From: CAZXWN01 sp964644695 [NCBI: uncultured bacterium]
GTDB lineage: Bacteria; UBP4; UBA4092
Length of the DNA: 64,000 nucleotides
Assembly: GCA_964644695.1 (NCBI GenBank)
Contig: CAZXWN010000013.1
Coordinates: 1 to 64,000, forward strand
Reading direction: 5' to 3'
Shown here: one piece after another, positions 17,304-26,081 of the stretch
Position numbering within the stretch: position 1 is the first letter of the stretch
Layout: every line of letters starts with the position of its first letter
Position numbers and translations under genes: made by a program
Notes under the pieces: generated by a model
What the model was told of the DNA's origin: nothing
Database searches by the model: none
Seen by the model: only the letters and a program-made list of their open reading frames with translations

Positions 17304-19028
17304 TCAACTATCCAGTTTGGGAAGATTCTTTTCAGCCATCAAAACTTCGCTTAATCGCTCTCGTAGCTGTTGATACTGCTTCTCTGCTCTCTGAAGTTCC
17401 GCTTTGATATTCTCGTATTCCCGACGCACAGGTTCATATACCATCACCTGCCAACTGTATAATCGCCGTTGATGAAGTGTTTTTGAATATCGACGGATAC
17501 CATATAACACCCCAATGGATAACATCAAAGCACCCACTAATGTTACTAAATGTATTAACGCCAACATTAAGTGATGACTGACATTTTTCCCGTCAGCAAT
17601 CATTTGATAATGGTCCAGGAAAGACTTGATATTTCCACTCGGTAAAAAGATAAGATAAAGAACCAGCATCGCACCTGTCAATCCATAAAATATGCCCCGT
17701 AAATTGTATTCTATGTTCCGTGCCTTTTCTTGATGATGGTGTTCTTCAAAAGTCAGACTTTCCAACTCATGCCCTTTGTGTTTTTCTTTTTCCTGTAGAG
17801 ATTCCAGTTGGTTTTCCACTTGTTGGCATTTTGCTGTCAGTTTATCCACCAGACGAAGCTTCTTTAATAAGAGTCCGGAAAGTGCCGCCGACTGTGTCGC
17901 ATGCTCGCAGCTGTTGATTCCCAGTAAATGTCGAGCTTGTTCGACTTGTTGGTGAAGAAAAGTTGAAAAACCTGCATTGGAGGGCGAACTATTTCCCGGC
18001 AGGTCGAGAAACTTCTCCAATTCTTCTTCGGCCTGCTTTAATTGTTGTCGAGCTTGATAGATGGTTGTGGTGACCAGCTCCTCATAATCACTGACGAGTC
18101 TCTCCTGAATAAGTTTCCAGTCAGGATCCAATATGGCACGAATATACCACCCGGGTTGTACTTTCCCTAACTCATCAAGCCGCTTCTTATACTCGACCTC
18201 AAAACCACCCAAAAACAAGTAGGTCGCCAGCCGATACAATGCTCTCGGCCTCATCTCTGGAGTCGAAACCTCCACAGCCTTTTTTTGTATTTCCATGGCT
18301 CGAATATAATTCTGGTTTGCATAATATGACCGTGCCCACACCTCATATGCACGGGTTCGGTCATTTATATCTTTATGCGGCAGAGAATCAAACATCAGTT
18401 TGAAGTAGTTCTCCGCATTTGTCGGCCGATTGAGATGTAGAAAAGTAAATGCCATCCAGGTAAGAGCATGTGTGTCGGATGGATTAATGAATAAGATGGA
18501 TTCAAAGTTCTCCCGGGCCTTATCTAAACGGTTAGCCATTAAGTTCTCAACCCCGGACAACAACTTGTTTTTTCCCTTCGTGAGACTGGCATCCGTCCCA
18601 AGCATTGGTTTCCCTGCCCCGGGATAAAGGACTTCCAGCATTTGCATGGTCTCCAACATTTCGTTTCCCATCAAATCCTGAAGATACCGGATAAGCGGAT
18701 ATATCCCTTCTGTTTCTGGTTGGGGCATTCGGCTTTTCAATGATTCGATCCAAAGGGTACATTCCTGCTGAGTCATTGGATAATCCGCCCATTTCAGAAT
18801 ACTTTCCTTCAGATAGGCTTCCATGGCGCTCAGTTGTTTCTGGGCCAGTTCATTGTATTGGATTCGAAGTTCCCACGCCTCGGGTATCTTCTCATCCTCA
18901 TGGACCAGCAGTGTATTCCAGGGTATGTCATACCCTCCAGAGATAAAACGATTGATTAGTGTTCGGCCTGGCATAGATTCCGCCGTTCCCTCTCTTTCAC
19001 CCAGATTCCAGTACGCCCGTCCCAACAA
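17304..19028 (-). CDS. TPR-like, coiled-coil membrane protein of unknown function
   Basis: This 574-residue product has no recognised family. Residues about 170-300 show TPR-like helix pairs (DKARENFESILFINPSDTHA, ALTWMAFTFLHLNRPTNAEN). A coiled coil follows at 320-430, then two membrane segments around 448-468 and 488-510, and a last coiled coil to the C-terminus. It starts with TTG at 19028: an in-frame stop lies two codons upstream and AGGGG sits 9 bases before the TTG. Upstream, a TATAAT box at 19055-19050 gives a short leader. It may be a membrane scaffold. Confidence 0.6.
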   Translation of the reverse strand: MLGRAYWNLGEREGTAESMPGRTLINRFISGGYDIPWNTLLVHEDEKIPEAWELRIQYNELAQKQLSAMEAYLKESILKWADYPMTQQECTLWIESLKSRMPQPETEGIYPLIRYLQDLMGNEMLETMQMLEVLYPGAGKPMLGTDASLTKGKNKLLSGVENLMANRLDKARENFESILFINPSDTHALTWMAFTFLHLNRPTNAENYFKLMFDSLPHKDINDRTRAYEVWARSYYANQNYIRAMEIQKKAVEVSTPEMRPRALYRLATYLFLGGFEVEYKKRLDELGKVQPGWYIRAILDPDWKLIQERLVSDYEELVTTTIYQARQQLKQAEEELEKFLDLPGNSSPSNAGFSTFLHQQVEQARHLLGINSCEHATQSAALSGLLLKKLRLVDKLTAKCQQVENQLESLQEKEKHKGHELESLTFEEHHHQEKARNIEYNLRGIFYGLTGAMLVLYLIFLPSGNIKSFLDHYQMIADGKNVSHHLMLALIHLVTLVGALMLSIGVLYGIRRYSKTLHQRRLYSWQVMVYEPVRREYENIKAELQRAEKQYQQLRERLSEVLMAEKNLPKLDS

Positions 19029-19049
19029 CGGGTACTACCCCTTTTACCC

Positions 19050-19055
19050 ATTATA
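19050..19055 (-). promoter_or_regulatory. -10 box upstream of TPR/membrane gene
   Basis: On the minus strand TCTTATAATGGG carries a perfect TATAAT, the same extended context as at 3677. It lies between the cysK terminator and the TTG start at 19028. Confidence 0.55.
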
Positions 19056-19100
19056 AGACATTTTATCCAGAAATATAGTTTGGAATTCGAATATAAAAAA

Positions 19101-19127
19101 CCGGAGCAGAAAATTGTCCTGCTCCGG
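19101..19127 (-). terminator. Intrinsic terminator after cysK
   Basis: CCGGAGCAG and CTGCTCCGG form a 9-base stem. On the minus strand it is followed by TTTTTTATA, so it ends the sulfur amino-acid gene cluster. Confidence 0.85.
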
Positions 19128-19154
19128 CCCATTACTCTTGTGATTAATTTGTTT

Positions 19155-20141
19155 TTATACCTGTTTAACAAAGGCTTCCAACACTTCTGCCTCATCAGAC
19201 TCACCCGTGATATCCGCAAATATCCAGGAGGATAAATACCGCTCCGCCATCGATGGAATAATGACAACGATGAGTTTCCCGGCATTCTCCGGACGGGCAC
19301 CCACCTGCAACGCCGCCCATACCGCCGCACCGGAGGATATCCCTATCGGCACACCTTCCGTTTTTGCGACAGTCTTTGATATCAATGCCGCATCATCATC
19401 TTTCACGGTGATAATTTCATCAATAATAGAAGTATCCAGAATCTTCGGAATAAATCCCGCACCGATACCCGCCAACTTGTGAGGTCCTGGCTGGCCTCCC
19501 GATAAGACGGGACTGGTCGCAGGTTCCACAGCGATGGCTTTGAATTCAGGCTTTTTCTCCTTTAGTGCCTGGGCAATACCCGTGATGGTTCCACCTGTCC
19601 CGACACCAGCCACAATGAAATCAGCTTTCCCATCTGTATCCCGCCAAATCTCTTCCGCAGTAGTTTTTCGATGGATTGCCGGATTTGCCGGATTTTCAAA
19701 TTGCTGGGGAATAAATGAATCTGCAATTTTCTCAGATAACTCAATCGCTTTCGCAACAGCACCCCCCATGCCCTTAGAGCCCTCGGTCAGAACAACCTTT
19801 GCACCAAGAACCTTCAATAACTTTTTCCGCTCGAGGCTCATCGTCTCAGGCATTGTAAGTATCAGCGTATATCCTTTGGCCGCCGCCGCAAAAGCCAACC
19901 CGATTCCAGTGTTTCCGGATGTCGGTTCGATGAGAACTGTTTTGCCCGGTGTGATTTTTCCGGACTTCTCTGCTTCCTCCAGCATCGCAACACCGATGCG
20001 ATCTTTTATGGAACTCAGTGGATTAAAAAACTCCAGCTTTAACACAATATCCGCCACCACATTGTATTGCTTGGGCAGACGGTTCAATCGTACTAACGGT
20101 GTATTCCCTACCGTTTGTGTAATGTTGTCGTATATAGCCAT
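19155..20141 (-). CDS. cysK: Cysteine synthase A
   Basis: The 328-residue protein is a PLP-dependent O-acetylserine sulfhydrylase, making cysteine from O-acetylserine and sulfide. It shows [10 protein letters not shown], the PLP lysine in [11 protein letters not shown], the substrate loop [10 protein letters not shown] and the phosphate-binding GTGGTITG. Length is normal. The ATG at 20141 is chosen rather than 20144 because GGAGG then has proper spacing. It is the last gene of a minus-strand cluster, 24 bases after the cystathionine enzyme, and is followed by a terminator. Confidence 0.92.
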   Translation of the reverse strand: MAIYDNITQTVGNTPLVRLNRLPKQYNVVADIVLKLEFFNPLSSIKDRIGVAMLEEAEKSGKITPGKTVLIEPTSGNTGIGLAFAAAAKGYTLILTMPETMSLERKKLLKVLGAKVVLTEGSKGMGGAVAKAIELSEKIADSFIPQQFENPANPAIHRKTTAEEIWRDTDGKADFIVAGVGTGGTITGIAQALKEKKPEFKAIAVEPATSPVLSGGQPGPHKLAGIGAGFIPKILDTSIIDEIITVKDDDAALISKTVAKTEGVPIGISSGAAVWAALQVGARPENAGKLIVVIIPSMAERYLSSWIFADITGESDEAEVLEAFVKQV

Positions 20142-20165
20142 CATGGCCTCCTGTAACTGTTTTTA

Positions 20166-21296
20166 TTATTCAAGTGCCTGATCCAAATCCGCAATCAGGT
20201 CATCAATATGCTCTATTCCAACTGACAACCGAATCAGGTTGTCTTTGATTCCTCGTAAAGCCCGTTCCTGAGGACTTAATGAACCATGGGTCATTGCCGG
20301 AGGATAACAGGCTAACGATTCTACGCCGCCCAAACTCTCCGCCAAAATAAACACTTTGATTCGCTTAAAAAATCGCTCCGCAGCTTTCTTGCCGCCTTTT
20401 ATTTCAAAACTTACCATACCGCCAAATCCGCTCATTTGTTTCTTCGCTAAATGATAATCTGGCGATTTCTTCAAACCAGGATAATAAACCTGTTCCACTT
20501 TGGGATGGCTTTCCAAAAATTCGGCGACCTCTTTGGCATTCCGGCAATGCTCTCTCATTCGCACGGACAGCGTCTTGATTCCCCGCAAGGTCAGCCAGCA
20601 ATCCCACGGTGCAGGAACAGAACCTGCCGCATTTTGCAGAAACTTCACTTTCTTGTAAATGTCTTCATTATTCGTTAAAACAGCTCCGCCGATTACATCA
20701 CTGTGCCCAGCCAGATATTTTGTCGTACTGTGAACCACAATATCCGCACCCAGTGATAACGGACTCTGTAAATAGGGCGTGGCAAAAGTATTGTCCACCA
20801 CGACCGGAATTTTATGTTTTTGGGCAATAACAGAAATCTTCTCAATATCAGCGATTTTCAATAATGGATTGGTCGGAGTCTCCAGCCAGATGAGGCCGGT
20901 ATCCTTCCTGATTTTTTTCTCAAGGGTCTTTACATCTCCTGCATATTCCGTATTCACACCCCACGGACGATACACCTGTTCTAATAATCGGAAAGTACCG
21001 CCATATAAATCGTCCCAGCAAACCACATGAGCCCCCGGTTTCAAAGTCCTTATGACCACATCGATCGCAGCCATCCCGGAAGCAAAGGCTAATCCATACT
21101 CTGCCCCTTCCAGTGAAGCCAGGGCATCTTCCAAAGCCTTCCGGGTTGGATTCCCTGTCCGTGAATATTCAAACCCACGGTCTTTCCCTATCCCATCCTG
21201 CTCATAGGTTGATGTCTGATAAACGGGGACAATCACTGCCCCTGTTCTGGGGTCTGACGGTTGCCCCTTATGAATTGCTCGGGTTTCAAACTTCAT
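20166..21296 (-). CDS. Cystathionine gamma-synthase/gamma-lyase family enzyme
   Basis: The 376-residue product is a Cys/Met-metabolism PLP enzyme. It has EYSRTGNPTRKALE, FASGMAAIDVV and the PLP lysine in STTKYLAGHSDVIGG. It could make cystathionine from an acylhomoserine or cleave cystathionine to cysteine; these activities are hard to separate by sequence. Next to a cystathionine beta-synthase, the lyase direction is favoured. The start overlaps the CBS gene by 11 bases, implying coupling. Confidence 0.85.
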   Translation of the reverse strand: MKFETRAIHKGQPSDPRTGAVIVPVYQTSTYEQDGIGKDRGFEYSRTGNPTRKALEDALASLEGAEYGLAFASGMAAIDVVIRTLKPGAHVVCWDDLYGGTFRLLEQVYRPWGVNTEYAGDVKTLEKKIRKDTGLIWLETPTNPLLKIADIEKISVIAQKHKIPVVVDNTFATPYLQSPLSLGADIVVHSTTKYLAGHSDVIGGAVLTNNEDIYKKVKFLQNAAGSVPAPWDCWLTLRGIKTLSVRMREHCRNAKEVAEFLESHPKVEQVYYPGLKKSPDYHLAKKQMSGFGGMVSFEIKGGKKAAERFFKRIKVFILAESLGGVESLACYPPAMTHGSLSPQERALRGIKDNLIRLSVGIEHIDDLIADLDQALE

Positions 21297-22665
21297 AAGA
21301 TATGGACTCCTTATCTATAACTTGATAATTGATTAAATCCATCCGGGTAACAATTCCGCTGGGAATCCCGGCCTTTAATACAATAATACCCGAGTGGCCG
21401 GATAATAGCACCCGATATGCTTCAGAAACATCTACGGATTCATCCAGTACCGGAAGGGGTTTTCCCATGACGGCCTGTACCTGTTGATTCTTGAAGTCCA
21501 GTCCATTATATAACCCTTGCATTAAGGAGGACTCTGTCAACGACCCTACTGGAACATTCTTATCCAATACCGGGATTTGTGAAATACTGAAATCATGCAT
21601 CAGTTTCACGGCTTTTTTCAGTCGGTCCTGTGGATGAACAGCGATTAAAGTCTGTACCCCTGTCCGTTTATCTAAGATGGTTTTCAACGGGATTTCGGGA
21701 TGTTCCGTATCTTCCCAAAAACCATTTTCCCGCATCCATTTATCATTAAAGATTTTGCCCAGGTAATTCCTTCCAGTATCCGGCAAAATAACCACAATGT
21801 ACTTGGGACTGGTCAGTCTTCGTGCATACTTGATGGCCGCCGCCACCGCCGTGCCAGATGAACCTCCCGCCAGAATACCTTCCTTACGAGCAAGCTGTCG
21901 GGCCATTTGAAAGGATTCCTTATCACTGACCCTGACCATGTCATCTACTAACTGACGATTGAATGTCCGCGGTATGAAATCCTCCCCGATTCCTTCCACC
22001 TTATAAGAACGAGGCGAATCTCCCGAAAGTATCGACCCTTCCGGATCCGCACCAACAACAATCAAATTCGGATTTTTCTCCTTCAGGTATTGAGCCGTCC
22101 CTGAAATAGTTCCGCCCGTTCCCATGCCTGCCACCAACACCTCCACCTGTCCATTAGATGCCTCCCATATCTCCGGACCTGTCGTTCGGTAATGGACCTT
22201 TGGATTGTTTGGATTGAAGAACTGATTGGGACGGAAAGCTCCTGGGATTTCACGCGCCAGCCTGTCAGCCACCCCGTTATAACTTTCTGGGGAATCGGGA
22301 GCCACCGAGGTCGGAGTAATGACCACTTCCGCGCCATAGGCTTTCAAAAGATTGACCTTATCACTGCTCATTTTATCCGGCATCACAAAGATACACCGAT
22401 ACCCTTTGACTGCGGCAGCCTGGGCCAATCCTACTCCTGTATTCCCTGCGGTGGCTTCGATGATTGTACTTCCCGGCCAGAGTAGTCCTTCCATCTCAGC
22501 CGCCTCTATCATGGCAAGGCCGACCCGGTCTTTACTACTTCCCCCGGGATTGAGGGATTCCACTTTGGCATATATCTGAGAACTGACACCTTCCCCGACT
22601 TTTTGTAACTGGACCAGCGGGGTGTTGCCAATCGCTTCTAATATGGTGGTGATTGCTTTACTCAT
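21286..22665 (-). CDS. cbs: Cystathionine beta-synthase with CBS domain pair
   Basis: The first 320 residues are a type II PLP fold: GNTPLVQLQKV, the PLP lysine in NPGGSSKDRVGLAM, EATAGNTGVGLAQ and GTGGTISG. Residues about 340-455 are two CBS motifs (VHPQDRLKKAVKLMHDFSIS and VDVSEAYRVLLSGHSGIIVL), which in this family bind adenosyl ligands and tune activity. It condenses serine (or an O-acyl serine) with homocysteine to give cystathionine. The C-terminal regulatory pair separates it from the plain cysK further down the operon. Confidence 0.88.
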   Translation of the reverse strand: MSKAITTILEAIGNTPLVQLQKVGEGVSSQIYAKVESLNPGGSSKDRVGLAMIEAAEMEGLLWPGSTIIEATAGNTGVGLAQAAAVKGYRCIFVMPDKMSSDKVNLLKAYGAEVVITPTSVAPDSPESYNGVADRLAREIPGAFRPNQFFNPNNPKVHYRTTGPEIWEASNGQVEVLVAGMGTGGTISGTAQYLKEKNPNLIVVGADPEGSILSGDSPRSYKVEGIGEDFIPRTFNRQLVDDMVRVSDKESFQMARQLARKEGILAGGSSGTAVAAAIKYARRLTSPKYIVVILPDTGRNYLGKIFNDKWMRENGFWEDTEHPEIPLKTILDKRTGVQTLIAVHPQDRLKKAVKLMHDFSISQIPVLDKNVPVGSLTESSLMQGLYNGLDFKNQQVQAVMGKPLPVLDESVDVSEAYRVLLSGHSGIIVLKAGIPSGIVTRMDLINYQVIDKESISYEV

Positions 22666-22688
22666 TTTTTATCCTTATTGAAAGTTGA

Positions 22689-22712
22689 GAGACTGTCAGA
22701 TGAGACAGTCTC
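22689..22712 (-). other. Inverted repeat between metY and CBS genes
   Basis: GAGACTGTC and GACAGTCTC form a perfect 9-base stem with a 6-base loop in the 64-base gap. No T-run follows on the minus strand, so it is not a classical terminator. It may stabilise or process the mRNA between metY and the downstream genes. Confidence 0.5.
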
Positions 22713-22729
22713 CCAATTCACAGTTGGAC

Positions 22730-24025
22730 TTAGGAGATGGCCGTCTGTAAGGCCTGATCTAAATCCGCTTTGATGTCTTCTATACTTTCCAACCCGATGG
22801 AGAGCCGGATGTAATCCGGAGTAACTCCTGTACGGGCCTGCTCTTCCTCAGTCAGCTGAGCGTGGGTAGTGGATGCCGGATGAATCACCAGACTCTTGGC
22901 ATCACCGATATTGGCAAGGTGAGAGAAAAGTTTTACATTGTTGATGAATTTCTTCCCTGCCTCTAAACCACCCTTGATCCCAAATCCAACCAATCCACCA
23001 AAACCGCCGTGGAGATACTGTTTCGCTGTCTCATGGGAGGGATGATTATCCAATCCGGGATAATTGACCCAGGCAACTGCGGGATGGACCGACAGGAATC
23101 GGGCGACCGCTAAAGCATTTTCCGAATGTCTCTGTATCCGCAACGGCAATGTCTCTAATCCCTGTAAGAGCTGCCATGAAGCAAACGGCGAGGGAGAGAA
23201 ACCAACATCCCGTAACCATTGCACCCGAAGCTTGAAGATAAAGGCTACATTTCCTAATCCCGGAAAATCTTTGAAGGTATCCCAGAACTTTAATCCATGG
23301 TAGCTCGGGTCTGGTTCTGTAAATTCGGGGAAATTGCCGTTACCCCAGTTAAACTTTCCGCCATCGACGACCGCACCACCAACCACGGTCCCATGTCCAC
23401 CCACGTACTTGGTCGCCGACAACACTACGATGTCCGCACCATGTTTGATGGGTTGTACCAGTCCGACTCCGACCGTATTGTCCACCACAAAAGGAATCTT
23501 GTGAGCATGGGCAATATCCGCAATGGTTTCAAAGTCGGGGATATCCAGTTTGGGATTACCTACGGTCTCCGCATAAAATGCTCTGGTCTTGGGAGTGATG
23601 GCTTTTCGGAAAGACTCTGGATTGGTTGAGTCAACAAAGATGACCTTACGCCCCAGTTTCGGGAAGGTGTAGTGGAATAACTGATACGACCCGCCGTATA
23701 AATTGTTGGCAGAGACGATTTCATCTCCCGGTTGAGTGATATTTAAGAGTGCGAAGGTAACCGCCGCTGCACCTGAGGAAACACCCAAGGCTCCTGTGCC
23801 CCCCTCAATGGCTGCAATGCGCTGTTCAAACACATCGGTGGTGGGGTTCATTATCCTGGAGTAGATATATCCAAGTTCTTTTAGTCCAAACAAATTGGCG
23901 GCATGTTCTGTATTTTTGAAGACATAACTGCTGGTCAGATAAACCGGTACTCCACGACTTCCGGTGGCGGGGTCAACTTGTTGACCGGCATGTAATGAAA
24001 TGGTTTCGAATCCTTGATTTGACAT
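22730..24025 (-). CDS. metY: O-acetylhomoserine aminocarboxypropyltransferase (sulfhydrylase)
   Basis: The 431-residue protein matches the long MetY type: FETISLHAGQQVDPATGSRGVP, YSRIMNPTTDVFEQRIAAIEGG, the PLP lysine in SATKYVGGHGTVVGG and the insertion GKFNWGNGNFPEFTEPDPSYHG. It makes homocysteine directly from O-acetylhomoserine and sulfide. AAGGAGAAAAG precedes the ATG. It is the first of four sulfur genes on this strand, 36 bases after DUF3034. Confidence 0.92.
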   Translation of the reverse strand: MSNQGFETISLHAGQQVDPATGSRGVPVYLTSSYVFKNTEHAANLFGLKELGYIYSRIMNPTTDVFEQRIAAIEGGTGALGVSSGAAAVTFALLNITQPGDEIVSANNLYGGSYQLFHYTFPKLGRKVIFVDSTNPESFRKAITPKTRAFYAETVGNPKLDIPDFETIADIAHAHKIPFVVDNTVGVGLVQPIKHGADIVVLSATKYVGGHGTVVGGAVVDGGKFNWGNGNFPEFTEPDPSYHGLKFWDTFKDFPGLGNVAFIFKLRVQWLRDVGFSPSPFASWQLLQGLETLPLRIQRHSENALAVARFLSVHPAVAWVNYPGLDNHPSHETAKQYLHGGFGGLVGFGIKGGLEAGKKFINNVKLFSHLANIGDAKSLVIHPASTTHAQLTEEEQARTGVTPDYIRLSIGLESIEDIKADLDQALQTAIS

Positions 24026-24061
24026 GTTCTTTTCTCCTTAGGGTCTTAGGTTGATTTTTGA

Positions 24062-24916
24062 TTAGAATTTGTATTGAGCACTCAGAACGAAACCGTCGCC
24101 CAATCCGACCTTACTCGTTGACTTCTCATCACCGGCATTCACATAGGCGGCAATGATGGATAAATTATTGTTCGGGAAAAACACTACATGCGCATCCCAG
24201 TAGTCCGCATCTTTATAACTGCCAAAGTCTGCCCCCTGTTTATATTCTGCACCAATCGCGACTTTCGGGTGCAACACAACATCCACATTACCGAAAAGGG
24301 TCACATCCCGATCATCATCGTAACCAAACACACCCGTGGCCCGTGCATCCGTAGATAAAACACCTCCTGATATCACGACCGGTTTCGGAGTTTGTGTGAT
24401 GAGTTTGGTAGCCACCAGGTAAAAGTCTGAACCTGTATCATCAACACCAGCGCCAGTGTCAGAGGTTTTCTTCAAAATGGCACCAACGGAAACGGCCGGT
24501 ACAAACGGACTGTCCCATTCATTTTCTTTTATCAATAACAGTTTGGCACCGAAATTGTCCTTATTAATGCTGGGACCATAGGCCGGAGAGATAACTTCAT
24601 GGCCGTATGACAGTTCTAATCGTTTAAACAGGGTTTCCGAAACACCAAACGCTGTCCAGTTTACATCCACATCCCCAAGGTTTACATACCAGGCACCAAA
24701 CTGTGGTTTAGAGAAAATGTTTTCGGGTTTAAAAATCTCATCGGTTGAGGTTTTATCCGTATTCCAGGCGTTTCCGGAGGGATAGGCCAGGGGGTTAAAT
24801 GCGGCACCGCCTACACCTTGAAGATTGTTAAAGGGCAAGTCGGCCTGAGCAATCCCTGCCAGAAGTAATGCCGTGGTGACAAAAAGTCCTGCTATTTTTA
24901 TGTTTAAGGTTTTCAT
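24062..24916 (-). CDS. DUF3034-like outer-membrane or periplasmic protein
   Basis: The 284-residue protein has a signal peptide (MKTLNIKIAGLFVTTALLLAGIAQA) and then LPFNNLQGVGGAAFNPLAYP, the opening of the DUF3034 family. Alternating beta patterns and the terminal AQYKF, with a final aromatic residue, suggest an outer-membrane beta-barrel. The start at 24916 is chosen over 24955 since the signal peptide begins there and GAGG lies upstream. It is first in the run leading to metY, so it may be co-regulated with sulfur genes; a transport role is only a guess. Confidence 0.65.
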   Translation of the reverse strand: MKTLNIKIAGLFVTTALLLAGIAQADLPFNNLQGVGGAAFNPLAYPSGNAWNTDKTSTDEIFKPENIFSKPQFGAWYVNLGDVDVNWTAFGVSETLFKRLELSYGHEVISPAYGPSINKDNFGAKLLLIKENEWDSPFVPAVSVGAILKKTSDTGAGVDDTGSDFYLVATKLITQTPKPVVISGGVLSTDARATGVFGYDDDRDVTLFGNVDVVLHPKVAIGAEYKQGADFGSYKDADYWDAHVVFFPNNNLSIIAAYVNAGDEKSTSKVGLGDGFVLSAQYKF

Positions 24917-25212
24917 GTTATTTTTTCCTCTCTTTTTTGGGTACCGGATATCCATTCCGGTATAGGTTGTTTTTTAAGAGAGGGAACACCCTGATGATTC
25001 TCTGGTCCTGGGAACCTCATCCCGTCTGGTATTATTCTGTAACAGTCGGGAGTGGCTGTTTGATTCCCTGAAAGAAGGGTTATTTTTCGAATAGGCTTCT
25101 TTCCTGGACTGGGGTTCCGTCTCTATCTAGTGATAGGGTTTGGAATCCTTTGAGTTTCCCTGTTTTCTTGTTTATCCCCGGAAACTCTTCTGAATCTGAT
25201 GACCCGCGGCAG
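24917..25212 (-). promoter_or_regulatory. Structured leader upstream of DUF3034-metY cluster
   Basis: This stretch precedes DUF3034 on the minus strand and contains an inverted repeat ACCGGA-N7-TCCGGT (24952-24970 region) and a second weaker stem near 24975-25005. It also contains the CTATC-TAGT-GATAG palindrome. I could not match it to a SAM riboswitch or T-box. A long regulated 5' leader is inferred. Confidence 0.4.
25123..25136. promoter_or_regulatory. Candidate Rrf2 operator upstream of sulfur cluster
   Basis: CTATC-TAGT-GATAG is an inverted repeat of five-base arms. The same arms, spaced by seven, occur upstream of the Rrf2 gene at 25699-25715. Shared arms at both promoters suggest one regulator. 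Confidence 0.45.
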
Positions 25213-25665
25213 TTAGATGTAGTACATTGGGGCGCTGGCGGGGGGTATGGAGGGTGCGCTGATCGGCGTGACATCGGCGAGATTCGTTGTTTCGAGGATC
25301 CCGGCCACGGCGTCCCGCACCCGTCTCATTACCATCTGGAATCTACACATGGATTCCTCGGGACACGGGATATACTGACCTACGCTGACACAACCGAGTG
25401 GTGCCAGGGAGCCCTCGAACAAACGTATTACTTCACCAAAGGTGATTTTCTCCGGAGAACGGGATAAACGATATCCCCCATGAATTCCGGAGCGAGAAAC
25501 GACTACGCCACCATTTTTTAAATCACGTAAAATCTGTTCCAGAAACTTTTCCGGAATACGGTGGCGGGATGCGATTTCACGAGTCTGGACCAGACGGACA
25601 TTATAGTTCTCTGCCAAGTCGGTCAATGCTCGTAAGGCGTAATCACTCTTCGCGGATAATCGCAT
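25213..25665 (-). CDS. Rrf2-family transcriptional regulator
   Basis: The 150-residue product starts MRLSAKSDYALRALTDLAE and continues with a winged helix (IPEKFLEQILRDLKNGGVVVSRSGIHGGYRL), the clear Rrf2 pattern. Three cysteines in GCVSVGQYIPCPEESMCRF (C-x8-C-x5-C) sit where IscR-type members hold an iron-sulfur cluster. With metY, CBS, the gamma-enzyme and cysK downstream it is likely a regulator of cysteine/methionine supply, like CymR. AAGGAG precedes the ATG. A palindrome in its own promoter suggests autoregulation. Confidence 0.85.
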   Translation of the reverse strand: MRLSAKSDYALRALTDLAENYNVRLVQTREIASRHRIPEKFLEQILRDLKNGGVVVSRSGIHGGYRLSRSPEKITFGEVIRLFEGSLAPLGCVSVGQYIPCPEESMCRFQMVMRRVRDAVAGILETTNLADVTPISAPSIPPASAPMYYI

Positions 25666-25698
25666 CCTTGTTTCTCCTTTCTTCAGTTTTCGGTAATA

Positions 25699-25715
25699 CT
25701 ATCAATCGCCGATAG
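25699..25715. promoter_or_regulatory. Candidate Rrf2 autoregulatory operator
   Basis: CTATC-N7-GATAG lies about 34 bases upstream of the Rrf2 start. An outer, imperfect pairing of AATAC with GTAT extends the dyad. It shares its arms with the site at 25123. Confidence 0.45.
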
Positions 25716-25853
25716 GATTAGTATACTTTAACTCCGAATCACTTTGCAACCCCTTTTTTTACTCTTTTTTGAAAAATTTTTACAAATCACAATAAACCAT
25801 TGAAAAAATGTGACTTAGCCTGCAAATATCCCCCTTTTCACCTCCCCCTCGCA

Positions 25854-25874
25854 AACGAACCATATACGAAGGGG
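25854..25874 (-). repeat. TTCGT direct-repeat motif, copy C
   Basis: On the minus strand CTTCGTATATGGTTCGTT holds two TTCGT half-sites 11 bases apart. The leading CCCGA of other copies is degenerate here. Confidence 0.5.
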
Positions 25875-26081
25875 AAACGACCACCCCATAATTTACCCCA
25901 TCCCCAAATCAAACAGACCCTTGTCTCCACAATTTTGAAATAGAGTTTTAATAGATAACCCTGACAAAATTATTATTTGCGCCTGTATCAGAATGATGTC
26001 AACACATTTTCATGAATAGATGTACTATCTAAATAGTGGGTTTTACTTATCACAATTCATAAATGATTGGGGTAATAACAA

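Larger units (their letters stand above)
25666..26081. other. Divergent intergenic region
   Basis: This gap separates Rrf2 (minus) from the gene at 26082 (plus). It contains the candidate operator at 25699-25715, a TATACT-like box on the minus strand near 25721-25726, and a TTCGT direct-repeat motif near 25854-25874. No gene or stable RNA was recognised. Confidence 0.5.

Noticed and set aside
24917-25212. SAM riboswitch upstream of the metY cluster
   Set aside because: The stems seen do not fit any SAM riboswitch or T-box pattern I know, so only a structured leader is claimed.
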